This document shows positions 1 to 10,463 of a stretch of 64,000 nucleotides of DNA, in pieces. Every line of letters starts with the position of its first letter. Position 1 is the first letter of the stretch. This DNA comes from Lantana camara (lineage: Eukaryota > Streptophyta > Magnoliopsida > Lamiales > Verbenaceae), in contig CM074864.1 of the NCBI GenBank assembly GCA_037501455.1, positions 32,018,001 to 32,082,000 of the forward strand, in the 5' to 3' direction. Below the pieces are notes generated by a model. The model saw only the letters and a program-made list of their open reading frames with translations, was not told the DNA's origin and did not search any database. The translations under genes and the position numbers were made by a program.

Positions 1-2097
1 CTGATGCTCAGCTTTCACGGTTTGGCAAGTCAAACAATGTCTCACAAAATTTATTACATCCCTTTTAAGTCCATTCCACCAATAGAACTGCTTCAAATCT
101 TTGTACATCTTATTACCTCTGGGATGTATTGAATAACCTGAACGGTGAGCTTCTTCCAAGATAATCCTCTTCAATTCATTCAGAACCACAATCCTGTTCT
201 TAAACCTTAAGAGTCCGGTATCATCAAATCCAAACAGGCATTCGGAATCCACTCTAGCTTTCTCAGCTAACTTCTGAACCTCGGAATCGTTTCTCTGAGC
301 CTCAAATAACCTCTATTGAAGATCTGGTATTACTGTAATATTCTGAATACTTGCTCTTAGCTTGAAAGACTCAGATTCCTCTGCAACTTCCACTTTCACA
401 TTAGACACACTCGCCTTCCTGCTAAATGCATCCGCGACCACATTAGCTTTCCTGGGATGGTATCTGATTATACACTCATAATCCGCTAAATTCTCCATCC
501 AACGCCTTTGTCTCTTGTTTAGCTCCTTCTGAGAAAACAAATATTGAAGACTCTTATGATCCGAAAAGATCTCGAAAGGAATTCCATATAAGTAGTGTCT
601 CCACTTTCCCAAAGCAAAGATCACTGCAGCTAGCTCGAGATCGTGAGTGGGATAATTCTGCTCATGATCCTTCTATTTCCTCGGGGCATAGGCTATCACC
701 CTACCATTTTGCATCAAAACACACCCCAATCCTTCCTTCGAGGGGTCCGTATAAACCATGTATCCTTCAGTGCCTTCAGGAAGTGCTAATACCGGTGCAG
801 TGGTCAACTTCTCCTTCAAGAGTTGAAAATTTGCCTCACATACCTCGTCCCATTCAATCTTGACTTCCTTCTTTGTCAACCGAGTTAAAGGAGCGGCAAT
901 CTTAGAGAAATCCTTGACAAATCTTCGGTAATACCCAGCCAAACCCAAGAAACTTCTGACTTCGGAAGCATTCTTCGGACTCTGCCACTGAATAACCATC
1001 TCTATCTTTGAAGGGTCAACTTCCAAGCCCTTACTCGAGACAATATGACCTAGAAAAACGACCCGGTCAATCCAGAACTCACACTTACTAAACTTCGCAT
1101 ACAACCGGTGTTCTCTCAATGTCTCCAAGACCAATCTGAGATGCCTGGCATGGTCTTCCGAATTCCTCGAATAAACTAGAATATCATCGATGAAGATTAC
1201 TACGAATTTATCCAAATAAGGCCAAAAAGTCCAATGCATCATATCTATGAATGCTACAGGAGCATTAGTTAACCCGAAAGGCAGTACTATGAACTCGTAG
1301 TGTCCATACCGGGTATTGAATCCTGTCTTAGGTATGTCCTCTTCCTGGATTTTCAACTGATAGTAGCCTTGCCTGAGATCCAATTTCGAATAAACCCCTG
1401 AACCTTGCAACATATCAAACAAGTCCTCGATGTGGGGCAACGGATATTTATTCTTGATAGTCCTTCGATTAAGCTCCCGGTAATCTATGCACATCCTCAG
1501 CGTTCCATCTTTCTTCTTAACAAAGAGAACCGGAGCACCCCACGGAGATGAACTCGGCCGAATATATCCAATCTTAAGTAATTCTTCAAGCTGAATTTTC
1601 AATTCCTTCAACTCCGTCGGAGCCATTCTATATGGAGTCTTAGAATACGGTTCTGATCCCGGATATAAGACTATAACGAACTCAATCTCACGATCCGGTG
1701 GCAACGAACCCAAATTCTCCCGAAACACGTCGGGAAAATCCTTAACCACGACTGTCTCCTCAAATTTAATTTGATCCTTTGGCTTATTGAGAAGATAAGC
1801 AACGAATCCCATAACCCCTTCTCTTATTAGCTTACGAGCTTCCATAAAAGATAAAAGCGGTACATTCTTCGATCCCACTTCTCCAATCACCTCTTCCCCC
1901 AACTTAATCTTCTTCTTAAAACAATCAACCTCGGCCCGATGCCGGTATAACCAATCCATACCAAAGATTACCCCATATCTCTTCATAGGCATCACGATGA
2001 AATCTGCCGGATAATCTTTCCCTTCTATCAAAACCGAACCACCCCGAACCACTTGATCCGTCTGCAAATTTCCTCCAAGAGGAGAACTCACAAAATA
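1..2097 (-). pseudogene. TyA pol remnant: protease C-terminus, reverse transcriptase, RNase H, start of integrase
   Basis: A 472-codon open stretch (2091-673) starts inside the protease domain: the VSSPLGG motif and FGMDWL are present, while the catalytic DPGATHSF block is missing upstream. Reverse transcriptase follows, with TPYRMAP, the IDYRELN motif (about residue 202), [10 protein letters not shown] and the catalytic FIDD (about 300-303). RNase H begins at [12 protein letters not shown] at about 672 interrupts RNase H, and the frame then continues unshifted through HYLYG, SDHKSL and [10 protein letters not shown] (624-313). A second in-frame TAG lies at about 312. Residues of the H2C2 integrase zinc finger are readable beyond it towards position 1. 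These are Ty3 replication enzymes. The copy is a pseudogene through two stops plus loss of the protease active site. There is no true start codon, because the left end of this stretch is the LardA junction. Confidence 0.9.
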
Positions 2098-2137
2098 ACT
2101 AGATTGTCTAGGAGATGTGGAATCAATCAGACTTAGG

Positions 2138-2282
2138 TTGAGAGACGGGGTTCTCTCGATTCTGTGTTTAAGAGACGGGGCTCTCTCAATTATGTGCTTG
2201 AGAGACGAGGTTTCTCTCTCTTGTGTGTGCTGAGGGACGGGGTTCTCTCACTTGGGTGTTGAGAGATGGGATTCTCTCTTGT
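2138..2282 (+). repeat. Partial hairpin array (five GAGAGA/TCTCTC units), left copy
   Basis: Five units of about 30-36 bases, each an inverted repeat of the form TTGAGAGA-CGGGGT-TCTCTC, separated by short T/G-rich spacers. It duplicates the right half of the longer array at 6992-7363. Small differences between copies (for example C/T in the loop of the third unit) mostly spare the stems. Confidence 0.85.
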
Positions 2283-2562
2283 TTGTTGTAGTTGAGTTAC
2301 GCGTGGCCTGACGACAGTCTGCAAGCGACGAGGATGCGACAGTATCGAGCTTCGGGTGCAGTGGCCTAGTGCATATCGAATAAGTTGAAGTGACCAATGG
2401 ACAAGCACTCAGTGGAACTTCAGTGACAACGAGTCACCATGAAGGGAGTTGATGTTAGTTAAGGGGGAAGTATCCTGAGGGGTTTGCAGTTCACCTAGAT
2501 CAGAGTTGCACAGCGGAAGCTTGAAGTGGAATTCGTTTTGGCGTCGTTCAAGATCCGACCTT

Positions 2563-2582
2563 AGGACCTGAGGACAGGTCCT
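2563..2582 (+). promoter_or_regulatory. AGGA-loop hairpin next to polypurine tract (left copy)
   Basis: AGGACCTG pairs with CAGGTCCT (8 bp) around the loop AGGA, ending four bases before the purine tract GAAGGGGGGAAG. The same structure with different stem sequences occurs in LardB (32639-32656) and TyC (57455-57477). Confidence 0.75.
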
Positions 2583-2585
2583 TTT

Positions 2586-2597
2586 GAAGGGGGGAAG
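2586..2597 (+). other. Polypurine tract (plus-strand primer) of LardA, left copy
   Basis: GAAGGGGGGAAG lies two bases before the LTR start TGTAACATCCC at 2600. This is the usual place for the primer of plus-strand DNA synthesis. Confidence 0.85.
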
Positions 2598-2897
2598 TTT
2601 GTAACATCCCGCTCGTCCTAAAAATAAGGTATGCCACTTCTCAACCTTTTTATGTGTTTAATTGTGTGATTTTTGTGCTTTGCACGACCCTATTTTGAAC
2701 TCTTTATGAGTTTAGGGGTTTGTTTGTAATTTTCTCTTTTTAGGGGTTTTTCGGTCATTCCTCGTTCAATCGAGATTTCGACCTCTTTGACCCCTTTAAC
2801 GCGTTCAGGGCAGCGAAACGAGTCCGTAGACTCTAAGTTTGCCCAATTCCGACATCGTTAGCCTTTTCTACCGATCGTTTCTTCACGCGAGGACCGG

Positions 2898-2907
2898 GAT
2901 AAATATC
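2898..2907 (+). promoter_or_regulatory. TATA-like box of LardA LTR
   Basis: GATAAATATC is followed about 30 bases later by a pyrimidine-rich stretch, the expected start region of the element transcript. It is conserved in the second LTR at 7982. Assigned by position and sequence only. Confidence 0.5.
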
Positions 2908-2999
2908 TTCTTCTTCGTAATTCGTGCCACAACCTCAGCTCCAACTTCCTCTCTCTTTCTCCCGCGATCTAACACTGTACACACACACTCGAAGGTGTA

Positions 3000-3740
3000 T
3001 TTTCACACATAATCCAAACGTGCTCGTTTCTCGATGGATTTCGACGAACCCATAGTGCTTTTCGACAAGCTCGATGACGCGGTCACAACTGTACCAAGAT
3101 CATGGCTCGACGACAACCGGAGGTGGCCCTTTTCGCCGATTTTCAGACGCACAGGCGGGGGGGGTGGCGGAGCCGCCGCTTCACCGCCCATTCGAGGTGG
3201 TTTTCGGCGGCGATCTCGAGACACGCGCCATGGACCCAGTAAGAAGACTCCCTGATGCAGCGTATGGTATTGGCGGCGCGGCCATTCGGGCCGCGACGGC
3301 GAAACACGCCCCGCCTGAAGTTGACGTGGCGGCCGCGCGTTACTGTAGCGGAGTGTTTCGCCACTTTCCGGTGACTTTTTCCGACGGGGTTTGGTGGTTA
3401 CCGGACGTTTTTGACCCCCTGAATCCATTTTCGGCCTTCTTTTTACTTGAATCACGGCGGAAGTGGTGGTTTTGGCAATGGCAGCGGCGGCGCGGCTTTG
3501 GGGTGGCGGTTCGGCCTTTTTTCGGCCGGTTTTGGTGGTGCTCCCTTTACAAAAGTTAGTCCTCACGTCATGGTTGAGCTGTTCATGGTGGTGGCGGTCA
3601 GAGAACCGGCCGGCGGCGGCGAGCCGGTGGCGGACCGGTCTGGACCGGCGGTCCGATTTTTCTGGCGACTTTTTCCGGGTTTTGGCTAGGGGCTTTCGTA
3701 GGGCTCGTTACGGGCTTTCCAACGGTATGTCCGGATTTTA
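3000..3740 (+). other. GC-rich leader segment inside LardA LTR (possible captured host sequence)
   Basis: This segment is far richer in G and C than the AT-rich LTR around it. It contains open frames on both strands, including one beginning MDFDEPIVLFDKLDD at 3034. The frames differ between the two LTR copies: the second copy has ACG instead of this ATG and carries shifts in the G-rich stretch. I therefore do not call a gene. A hairpin CGGACCG/CGGTCCG lies at 3631-3655. ACG followed by GTATGTCC (about 3723) resembles a splice donor, with possible acceptors at TTTCAG (about 3771) and TTGAGCAG (about 3863). A 5' leader with an intron, or a captured host 5' end, are both possible. Confidence 0.4.
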
Positions 3741-5567
3741 TTTTCGTTTAACGGTTTGTATTTAATTTCAGTTTTCGTACTAGGATTTAAGTTCGGTTTT
3801 TCGTCAACGAAATCCAGCGTGTTTGGCATTTTTTGAAATTGATTGAGGGCTTTTGTTGAGCAGGCCGAGACGCACGTTTCTGTCCTTCCGGGGAATTTTT
3901 CGACCACTGGAGGTGGTGGTCCGGCGGCTGCACGTGGCTGTTCGGCCGGCTACGGTGGCGGCGTTTCGGCGCCCCTTGGACAGCAAGTTCCTTTCGTCGT
4001 GGTTAGTCCAACGCCACTTTCCGTTCGTCAATCGGATGTCCGGTTGATTTTATATGAATTTTTGAAGTTATTGTATTTTATTCGTTAATTGATTTTAATT
4101 GTGCAATTCGATCGTGTAAGTGCCATAAATTGAAATTATGAGTTGTATGATACTTGGAAATATGTTATGTTGTATGAAAGTTTAATTCGTAGTTTATGGA
4201 ATTTATTTGCCTCGTTTAAGCCTATCTAGTTGAGAATAATTCTTGTTTAAGGGGTGATAATGTAATTTTAGAAACTAATTGATTATGAAATTTCATGAAA
4301 TGTAAGAAATGAATTATGAAAAGATACGTTGTATTTAATTTGAATAAATTGATCAAGTATGCCAATTGTTATATCGTGAAATATGCCAATGTGTAATTTG
4401 TATATATATTGTTATGTAATGCATGTTTAAATTTCGTGAGACTTTGTGCATAGTATGATTTGAATTCTTCATGTCTTAATTTATTCTATGTAATTAATGT
4501 TAGTAATTTTATAAGTTATGCATCTTTTGATATGGAATATGAATTATAATATGCTCTGAATGACTTGATTGAATAGATATGAATTATATGTTGCATCATT
4601 TGTATTCGTGAGCATGGCCATCCGTCTTTGTGGTTGTGTTTGGAGTCTGAGTCTTGTGTTCTGTGTGTGTTCAGTTGTTCAGGGAGTGTCTGTCAGCTGT
4701 TTGGGTTCCAGTGGGACTTCTTGGCTCAGGTTTTCCGTTTCGTCGATGTAAGGTGAGGTTTTGGAATTTTTGTTTTAGTTACAATGACCTACAACCCTCT
4801 GTGCTCGTTTTCAAGCCTGCATGCGACTATTCTATTATATTTACATATAATAGATATGTATTTATATGATATGTTTATGAATTTGTCATACGATTAAAGG
4901 TTTTCGAACTGTATATGTACGAGCATATGTAAGCTTGAAATGTTTTGCAACGAGGCTATGCTCCAAACCATGTGTCTTCATACCAACTGCGGATTAGGAT
5001 GTCACGTAGAGGTACGTTTATAGCATATGCTAAGTTGCAAGGTATGGTATGCTCCGATAAGGTACGTAAGTATGATTTTGATACGATATGATAAGTTTGG
5101 TATGTAGCGAGTTATGATCTGATCTGATATGCTCCGTTTTGATATGTGGGCCCCGAGACGTGGGTAAGGGAGACCCGGGACGACCATGGGGTCGCCGGTT
5201 ATGACCCCTGTGCACGTTCTCATTTGAGATACTCACGTGCGACCTAGGGAGGTTGGGAAGGCGTGGTATCTTGAGCCCTCGGTGGATAACCGGGGAAGGC
5301 ACAGTGTGGGTTAGCTACCCCTTGTGTGTTTGTATCTGTATGAGTAGTGAGGGTTTGCTCCCCGAACTACAAGGTGTTGGGGTTGGATTATTTTTGATAT
5401 TTGTTTGTTTTCTGTTATGATTTGTATGATTCGATATGGAAGTAAGGTGGGAGACCCGTACTAGCTGGGTATATGATTATGATATGTTATGTTGATTATG
5501 AAACGGGATAGGAGCTTTCTCTTTTATTAAAATATGAGTATGCTCAGTTTGTTAAGTTATGAATAAG

Positions 5568-5642
5568 ATAAGATATGTATAAGTTTGATTTGATAAGATA
5601 TGTATAAGTTTGATTTGATAAGATATGTATAAGTTTGATTAG
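5568..5642 (+). repeat. 25-bp tandem repeat, three units, in LardA LTR
   Basis: Unit ATAAGATATGTATAAGTTTG plus ATTTG occurs three times head to tail, with only the last two bases of the third unit changed. The segment is absent from the second LTR because it lies in that copy's deletion. Confidence 0.9.
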
Positions 5643-6236
5643 AAAATGGTTTTGGTATGCAAAACCCTACTCCCGGTTCATAATCTTTCTTTTGGTACGT
5701 GCTCTGCTCCTTATTATGTATAGTGTGTGTGAGTTCAGCCCCCTCAGTCAGTCAGTGGACTGACCCTCGCCCCACCTATGTTTTTAGTTTGCAGGTACAA
5801 GTTGTTGGAGTTCGAGCTAGGCGGCTTTGAGTCTGGTCTGTCGAGTCTGTGTCGGTCCGTTTGATTTTGTTAAGTTTTTTGTTCTGAATTATATATGAAT
5901 ATTATGTATATAGTATGTTCTGTACAAGTTGATGTTTATGCTTTGATTATATGAAATTTCGGGACAGGTTAGGACAGGGCTTAGATTAGTTGAACCCGTT
6001 TATTTATGTTTGCTGATTAAAGTTTTTGTTAGTTCATATTTTTCATCGCTTCCGCATTCGGGTTTTTGCTTATTTTACTTGTACAGAGTTTAGGTACCAC
6101 CTAGCTTAGGTTGGATTTTTCGTTCGTCACCCGTTCGCTGTGACTTGGTGCGTGTGCGGACTTTCCATTTCGTACCACGTGTCGGGTCATAGTGCGGGGG
6201 TGTGGTGCCCCACCGCTTGGGGTGCTACATCTTAAG

Positions 6237-6249
6237 TGGTATTAGAGCT
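6237..6249 (+). other. Primer-binding site of LardA (tRNA-Met type, one mismatch)
   Basis: TGGTATTAGAGCT starts seven bases after the LTR end. It differs at one base from TGGTATCAGAGC found in LardB and TyC, which is complementary to the 3' end of initiator tRNA-Met. Confidence 0.85.
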
Positions 6250-6991
6250 ACCAGCTTCAAAACCGGTGCTCTGGAGTCGTATCGTGTCAGTTTAGGTCGT
6301 ACGGCATAGGAATACTTGTGCATTGCATTTGTGTGATGTGAAATATTAACTTCTCTATATGAATTTGTCTGAGCTTATGTGATTATGTGTACACTATGAT
6401 TACTATATTTGCAAAATTATCATTCTTATGCTTTATATTATATTAAATTACGTATGACATCTGCATTAATTAGTTGCTCTTAATTGCCTTCATTACTTGA
6501 CACGTCCACTCACTGACCAACATGCATAGATATTCATTCAATTTGTGATTTATAGGTGAATGCATGTAAGACAGAACGTTGGGCTGTGGTCAACTTCTCT
6601 GCACGATTCGATGTTCGTAGCCTCATAAATGGTTTGATGGAGGTAGGTTGATAGGTGTGAAAGTTGCTATGGAACCTCTAGCAGACTTGGCTAGCAAGGA
6701 TGGTACGCTAAAGCAGGATTGACCAGGCAAGACCAAGAGAACACTTAAGAATTTGAGGAGCACTGCAGCTCTGAATCAGAGGTCAGGATTCTGATCACTA
6801 CGACTGAGGACATTTGCCACCAAAGGAAATTGGAACTTTGACTCTGTTGCTACGGTGAACGGTACACTATGCATTCATGGCACGAGCATATATGCTTCCT
6901 TTATTTGATTAATTCATGTATTATGTGATATATCTGTCAATGGTGATACGTGTTGATTGTTGTGACTTTTGATTCTGCTTTTGTGCTTGAG

Positions 6992-7363
6992 TGAGGGGAG
7001 ATTTTATTCTCTCTATTTATGTGCTAGAGAGATGCTGGATTCTCTCTAATTATGTGACGGAAAGATGTTGGATTCTTTCTGAGTTTTGTGCACGAGAGAT
7101 GTTGGATTCTCTTGTCCTTAGGTATTCGAGGGATGATGGATTCCCTTGGATTTATGGTTTGAGAAATTTTGGATTTTCTCAAACTAGATTGTTTGGGAGA
7201 TGTGGAATCAATCAGACTTAGCTTGAGAGACGGGGTTCTCTCGATTCTGTGTTTGAGAGACGGGGCTCTCTCAATTATGTGCTTGAGAGACAGGGTTTCT
7301 CTCTCTTGTGTGTGCTGAGGGACGGGGTTCTCTCACTTGGGTGTTGAGAGATGGGATTCTCTC
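6992..7363 (+). repeat. Array of about twelve short hairpins with compensated stem changes
   Basis: Each unit is an inverted repeat of 6-10 bp around a loop of 6-8 bases. Examples: TAGAGAGA/TCTCTCTA (7025-7048), GGAAAGA/TCTTTCT (7059-7080), CGAGAGA/TCTCTTG (7093-7114), CGAGGGA/TCCCTTG (7127-7148), GTTTGAGAAA/TTTTCTCAAAC-type pairing (7157-7184), TTGAGAGA/TCTCTCAA (7253-7274). Loops fall in two classes: TGNTGGAT-like in the left half and CGGGGT-like in the right half. Where one arm changes (GAGAGA to GAAAGA, GAGGGA or GAGAAA), the other arm changes to match. One unit near 7191-7215 has lost its 3' arm. No function is known to me. Confidence 0.85.
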
Positions 7364-7647
7364 TTGTTTGTTGTAGTTGAGTTACGCGTGGCCTGACGAC
7401 AGTCTGCAAGCGACGAGGATGCGACAGTATCGAGCTCCGGGTGTAGTGGCCTAGTGCATATCGAATAAGTTGAAGTGACCAACGGACAAGCGCTCAGTGG
7501 AACTTCAGTGACAACGAGTCACCATGAAGGGAGTTGATGTCAGTTAAGGGGGAAGTATCCTGAGGGGTTTACAGTTCGCCTAGATCAGAGTTGCGCAGCG
7601 GAAGCTTGAAGTGGAATTCGTTTTGGCGTCGTTCAAGATCCGACCTT

Positions 7648-7682
7648 AGGACCTGAGGACAGGTCCTTTTGAAGGGGGGAAG
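7648..7682 (+). promoter_or_regulatory. AGGA-loop hairpin and polypurine tract of LardA, right copy
   Basis: AGGACCTG (7648-7655), loop AGGA, CAGGTCCT (7660-7667), then the purine tract GAAGGGGGGAAG (7671-7682) and the LTR start at 7685. The purine tract primes plus-strand synthesis. The role of the hairpin is unknown. Confidence 0.8.
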
Positions 7683-7684
7683 TT

Positions 7685-10463
7685 TGTAACATCCCGCTCG
7701 TCCTAAAAATAAGGTATGCCACTTCTCAACCTTTTTATGTGTTTAATTGTGTGATTTTTGTGCTTTGCACGACCCTATTTTGAACTCTTTATGAGTGTAG
7801 GGGTTTGTTTGCAATTTTCTCTTTTTAGGGTTTTTCGGTCATTCCTCTTTCGATCGAGATTTCGAACTCTTTGACCCCTTTAACGCGTTCAGGGCAGCGA
7901 AACGAGTCCGTAGACTCTAAGTTTGCCCAATTCTGACGTCGTTAGCCCTTTCTACCGATCGTTTCTTCGCGCGAGGACCGGGATAAATATCTTCTTCTTC
8001 GTAATTCGTGCCACAACCTCAGCTCCAGCTTCCTCTCTCTTTCTCCCGCGATCTAACACTGTACACACACACTTGAAGGGGTATTTTCACACACAATCCA
8101 AACGTGCTCGTTTCTCGACGGATTTCGATGAACCCATAGTGCTTTTCGACGAGCTGGACGATGCGGTCACAACCGTACCAAGATCATGGCCCGACGACAA
8201 CCAGAGGCGGCCCTTTTCGCCGATTTTTAGACGCACAGGCGGGGGTGGCGGAGCCGCCGCTTCGCCGCCCATTCGCGGCGGTTTCCGGCAGCGATCTCGA
8301 GATACGCGCCAAGGACCCATTAAGAAGACTCCTCGACGCAGCGTATGGCGTTGGCGGCGCGGCCATTCGGGCCGCGACGGCGCCACACGCGCGCGTTACT
8401 GTAGCGGCGTGTTTCGCCGCTTTCCGGCGACTTTTTTCGACGGGGTTTGGTGGTTACCGGACATTTTCGACCCCCTGAACCCATTTTCGGCCTTCTTTTT
8501 ACCCGAATCACTACGGAAGTGGTGGTTTCGGCGATGGCATCGGCGGTGCAGCTTTGGGGTGGCGGTTCGGCCTTTTTTCGGCCGGTTTTGGTGGTGCTCC
8601 CTTTACAAAAGTTAGTCCTCACGTCGTGGTTGAGCTGTTCATGGTGGTGGCGGTCAGAGAACCGGCCGGCGGCGGCGAGCCGGTGGCGGACCGGTCTGGA
8701 CCGGCGGTCCGATTTTTCTGGCGACTTTTTCCGGGTTTTGGCCAGGGGCTTTCGTAGGGCTTGTTACGGGCTTTCCAACGGTATGTCCGGATTTTATTTT
8801 CGTTTAGCGGTTTGTATTTAATTTCAGTTTTCATACTAGGATTTAAGTTTGATTTTTCGTCAACGAAGTCCGGCGTGTTTGGCATTTTCTTAAATTGATT
8901 ATGGGCTTTTGTTGAGCAGGCCGAGACGCACGTTTCTGTCCTTCCGGGGAATTTTCCGACCACCGGAGGTGGTGGTCCGGCGGCTGCACGTGGCTGTTCG
9001 GGCGGCTACGGTGGCGGCGTTCCGACGCCCCTCGGACAGCAAGTTCCTTTCGTCGTGGTGAGTCTAACGCCACTTTCCGTTTGTCAATCGGATGTCCGGT
9101 TGATTTTATATGAATTTTCAAAGTTATTGTATTTTATTCGTTAATTGATTTTAATTGTGCAATTCGATCGTGTAAGTGCCATAAATTGAAATTATGAGTT
9201 GTATGATACTTGGAAATATGTTATGATGTATGAAAGTTTAATTCGTAATTTATGGAATTTATTTGCCTCGTTTAAGCCTATCTAGTTGAGAATAATTCTT
9301 GTTTAAGGGGTGATAATGTAATTTTAGAAACTAATTGATTATGAAATTTCATGAAATGTAAGAAATGAATTATGAAAAGATACGTTGTATTTAATATGAA
9401 TAAATTGATCAAGGATGCCAATTGTTATATCGTGAAATATGCCAATGTGTAATTTATATATATATTGTTATGTAATCCATGTTTAAATTTCGTGAGACTT
9501 TGTGCATAGTATGATTTGAATTCTTCATGTCTTAATTTATTCTATGTAATTAATGTTAGGAATTTTATAAGTTATGCATCTTTTGATATGGAATATGAAT
9601 TATAATATGCTCTGAATGACTTGATTGAATAGATATGAATTATATGTTGCATCATTTGTATTCGTGAGCATGGCCATGCGTCTTTGTGGTTGTGTTTGGA
9701 GTCTGAGTCTTGTGTTCTGTGTGTGTTCAGTTGTTCAGGGAGTGTCTGTCAGCTGTTTGGGTTCCAGTGGGACTTCTTGGTTCAGGTTTTCCGTTTCGTC
9801 GGTGTAAGGTGAGGTTTTAGGATTTTTGTTTTAGTTACAATGACCTACAACCCTCTGTGCTCGTTTTCAAGCCTGCATGCGACTATTCTATTATATTTAT
9901 ATATAATAGATATGTGTTTATATGATATGTTTATGAATTTGTCATACGATTAAAGGTTTTCGAACTGTATATGTACGAGCATATGTAAGCTTGAAATGTT
10001 TTGCAACGAGGCTATGCTCCAAACCGTGTGTCTTCATACCAGTTGCGGATTAGGATGACATGGAGAGGTACATTTATAGCATATGCTAAGTTGCAAGGTA
10101 TGGTATGCTCCGCTAAGGTACGACATGTATGAATATTATGTATATAGTATGTTCTGTACAAGTTGATGTTTATGCTTTGATTATATGAAATTTCGGGACA
10201 GGTTAGGACAGGGCTTGGATTAGTTGAACCCGTTTATTTATGTTTGCTGATTAAAGTTTTTGTTAGTTCATATTTTGCATCGCTTCCGCATTCGGGTTTT
10301 TGCTTATTTTACTTGTACAGGGTTTAGGCACCGCCTAGGTTAGGTTGGATTTTTCGTTCGTCACCCGTTCGCTGTGACTTGGTGCGTGTGCGGACTTTCC
10401 ATTTCGTACCACATGTCGGGTCATAGTGCGGGGGTGTGGTGCCCCACCGCTTGGGGTGCTACA
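7685..10463 (+). repeat. LardA LTR, second copy with internal deletion (2779 bp)
   Basis: Same ends as the LTR at 2600 and colinear with it up to GCTCCGCTAAGGTACG (about 10120). It then jumps to sequence equivalent to about 5895 of the first copy, so about 830 bp is missing. The missing part includes the AGTC hairpin, TTTGCAG and the left CTAGGCGG arm. The right arm CCGCCTAG survives at 10331-10338. The next base, 10464, is TyA gag on the minus strand, so this LTR end is a true insertion junction. Confidence 0.9.
7982..7991 (+). promoter_or_regulatory. TATA-like box of second LardA LTR
   Basis: GATAAATATC at the same offset from the LTR start as in the first copy. Confidence 0.5.

Larger units (their letters stand above)
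2098..2599 (+). other. LardA extra copy of 3' internal region, left of the first LTR
   Basis: This stretch matches 7186-7684 nearly base for base: hairpin array, the TTACGCGTGGCCTGACGAC segment, the AGGA-loop hairpin and the polypurine tract. No coding potential is visible. Its position outside the 5' LTR cannot come from a simple single insertion. It fits a tandem array made by recombination between element copies, later truncated on the left. Confidence 0.85.
2600..6229 (+). repeat. LardA LTR, full-length copy (3630 bp)
   Basis: Starts TGTAACATCCCGCTCGTCC and ends CCGCTTGGGGTGCTACA, giving the canonical TG...CA ends. The start follows a purine tract and the end precedes a PBS. Contents in order: a TATA-like box at 2898, a GC-rich leader segment at about 3000-3740, AT-rich DNA to 4.6 kb, a 25-bp triplicate at 5568, a small hairpin CAGTC/GACTG at 5749-5762, TTTGCAG at about 5790, and the paired arms CTAGGCGG (5817) and CCACCTAG (6097). 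No protein-coding function is supported. The matching LTR at 7685 lacks about 830 bp, corresponding to roughly 5065-5895 here. Confidence 0.9.
6230..7684 (+). other. LardA internal region (non-coding, 1.46 kb)
   Basis: Bounded by a PBS at 6237 and a purine tract at 7671. No gag, protease, RT or integrase motif is visible in any frame; short open frames here follow the hairpin repeats. The segment GGTGAACGGTACACT near 6853 recurs in the LardB internal region near 32133, so the two non-autonomous families are related. The 3' half is a hairpin array. Confidence 0.85.
2098..10463 (+). mobile_element. LardA: non-coding Ty3-type element in tandem form (internal fragment-LTR-internal-LTR)
   Basis: Two LTR copies (2600-6229 and 7685-10463) flank a 1.46-kb internal region (6230-7684). 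A second copy of the 3' third of that internal region (2098-2599) sits outside the left LTR. That arrangement is what remains of LTR-internal-LTR-internal-LTR. No gag or pol similarity is readable inside, so this is a LARD-like non-autonomous element. LTR ends are TGTAACATCCCG and GGGGTGCTACA, followed by a Met-type PBS and preceded by a purine tract. At the left junction the sequence AACTAGATTGT is shared with the internal copy at 7183, a short homology of about four bases (AACT) with TyA. This suggests a deletion removed the leftmost LTR together with part of TyA protease. Confidence 0.85.

Noticed and set aside
3034..3559. Open frames on both strands in the GC-rich part of the first LardA LTR (for example MDFDEPIVLFDKLDD)
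   Set aside because: The second LTR has lost the ATG and differs by frameshifts; GC-rich DNA gives long open frames on several strands by composition. No known domain.
7923..8615. 230-codon open frame in the second LardA LTR
   Set aside because: Starts at a non-ATG codon in LTR leader DNA, is not conserved in frame in the other LTR, and has no recognisable domain.
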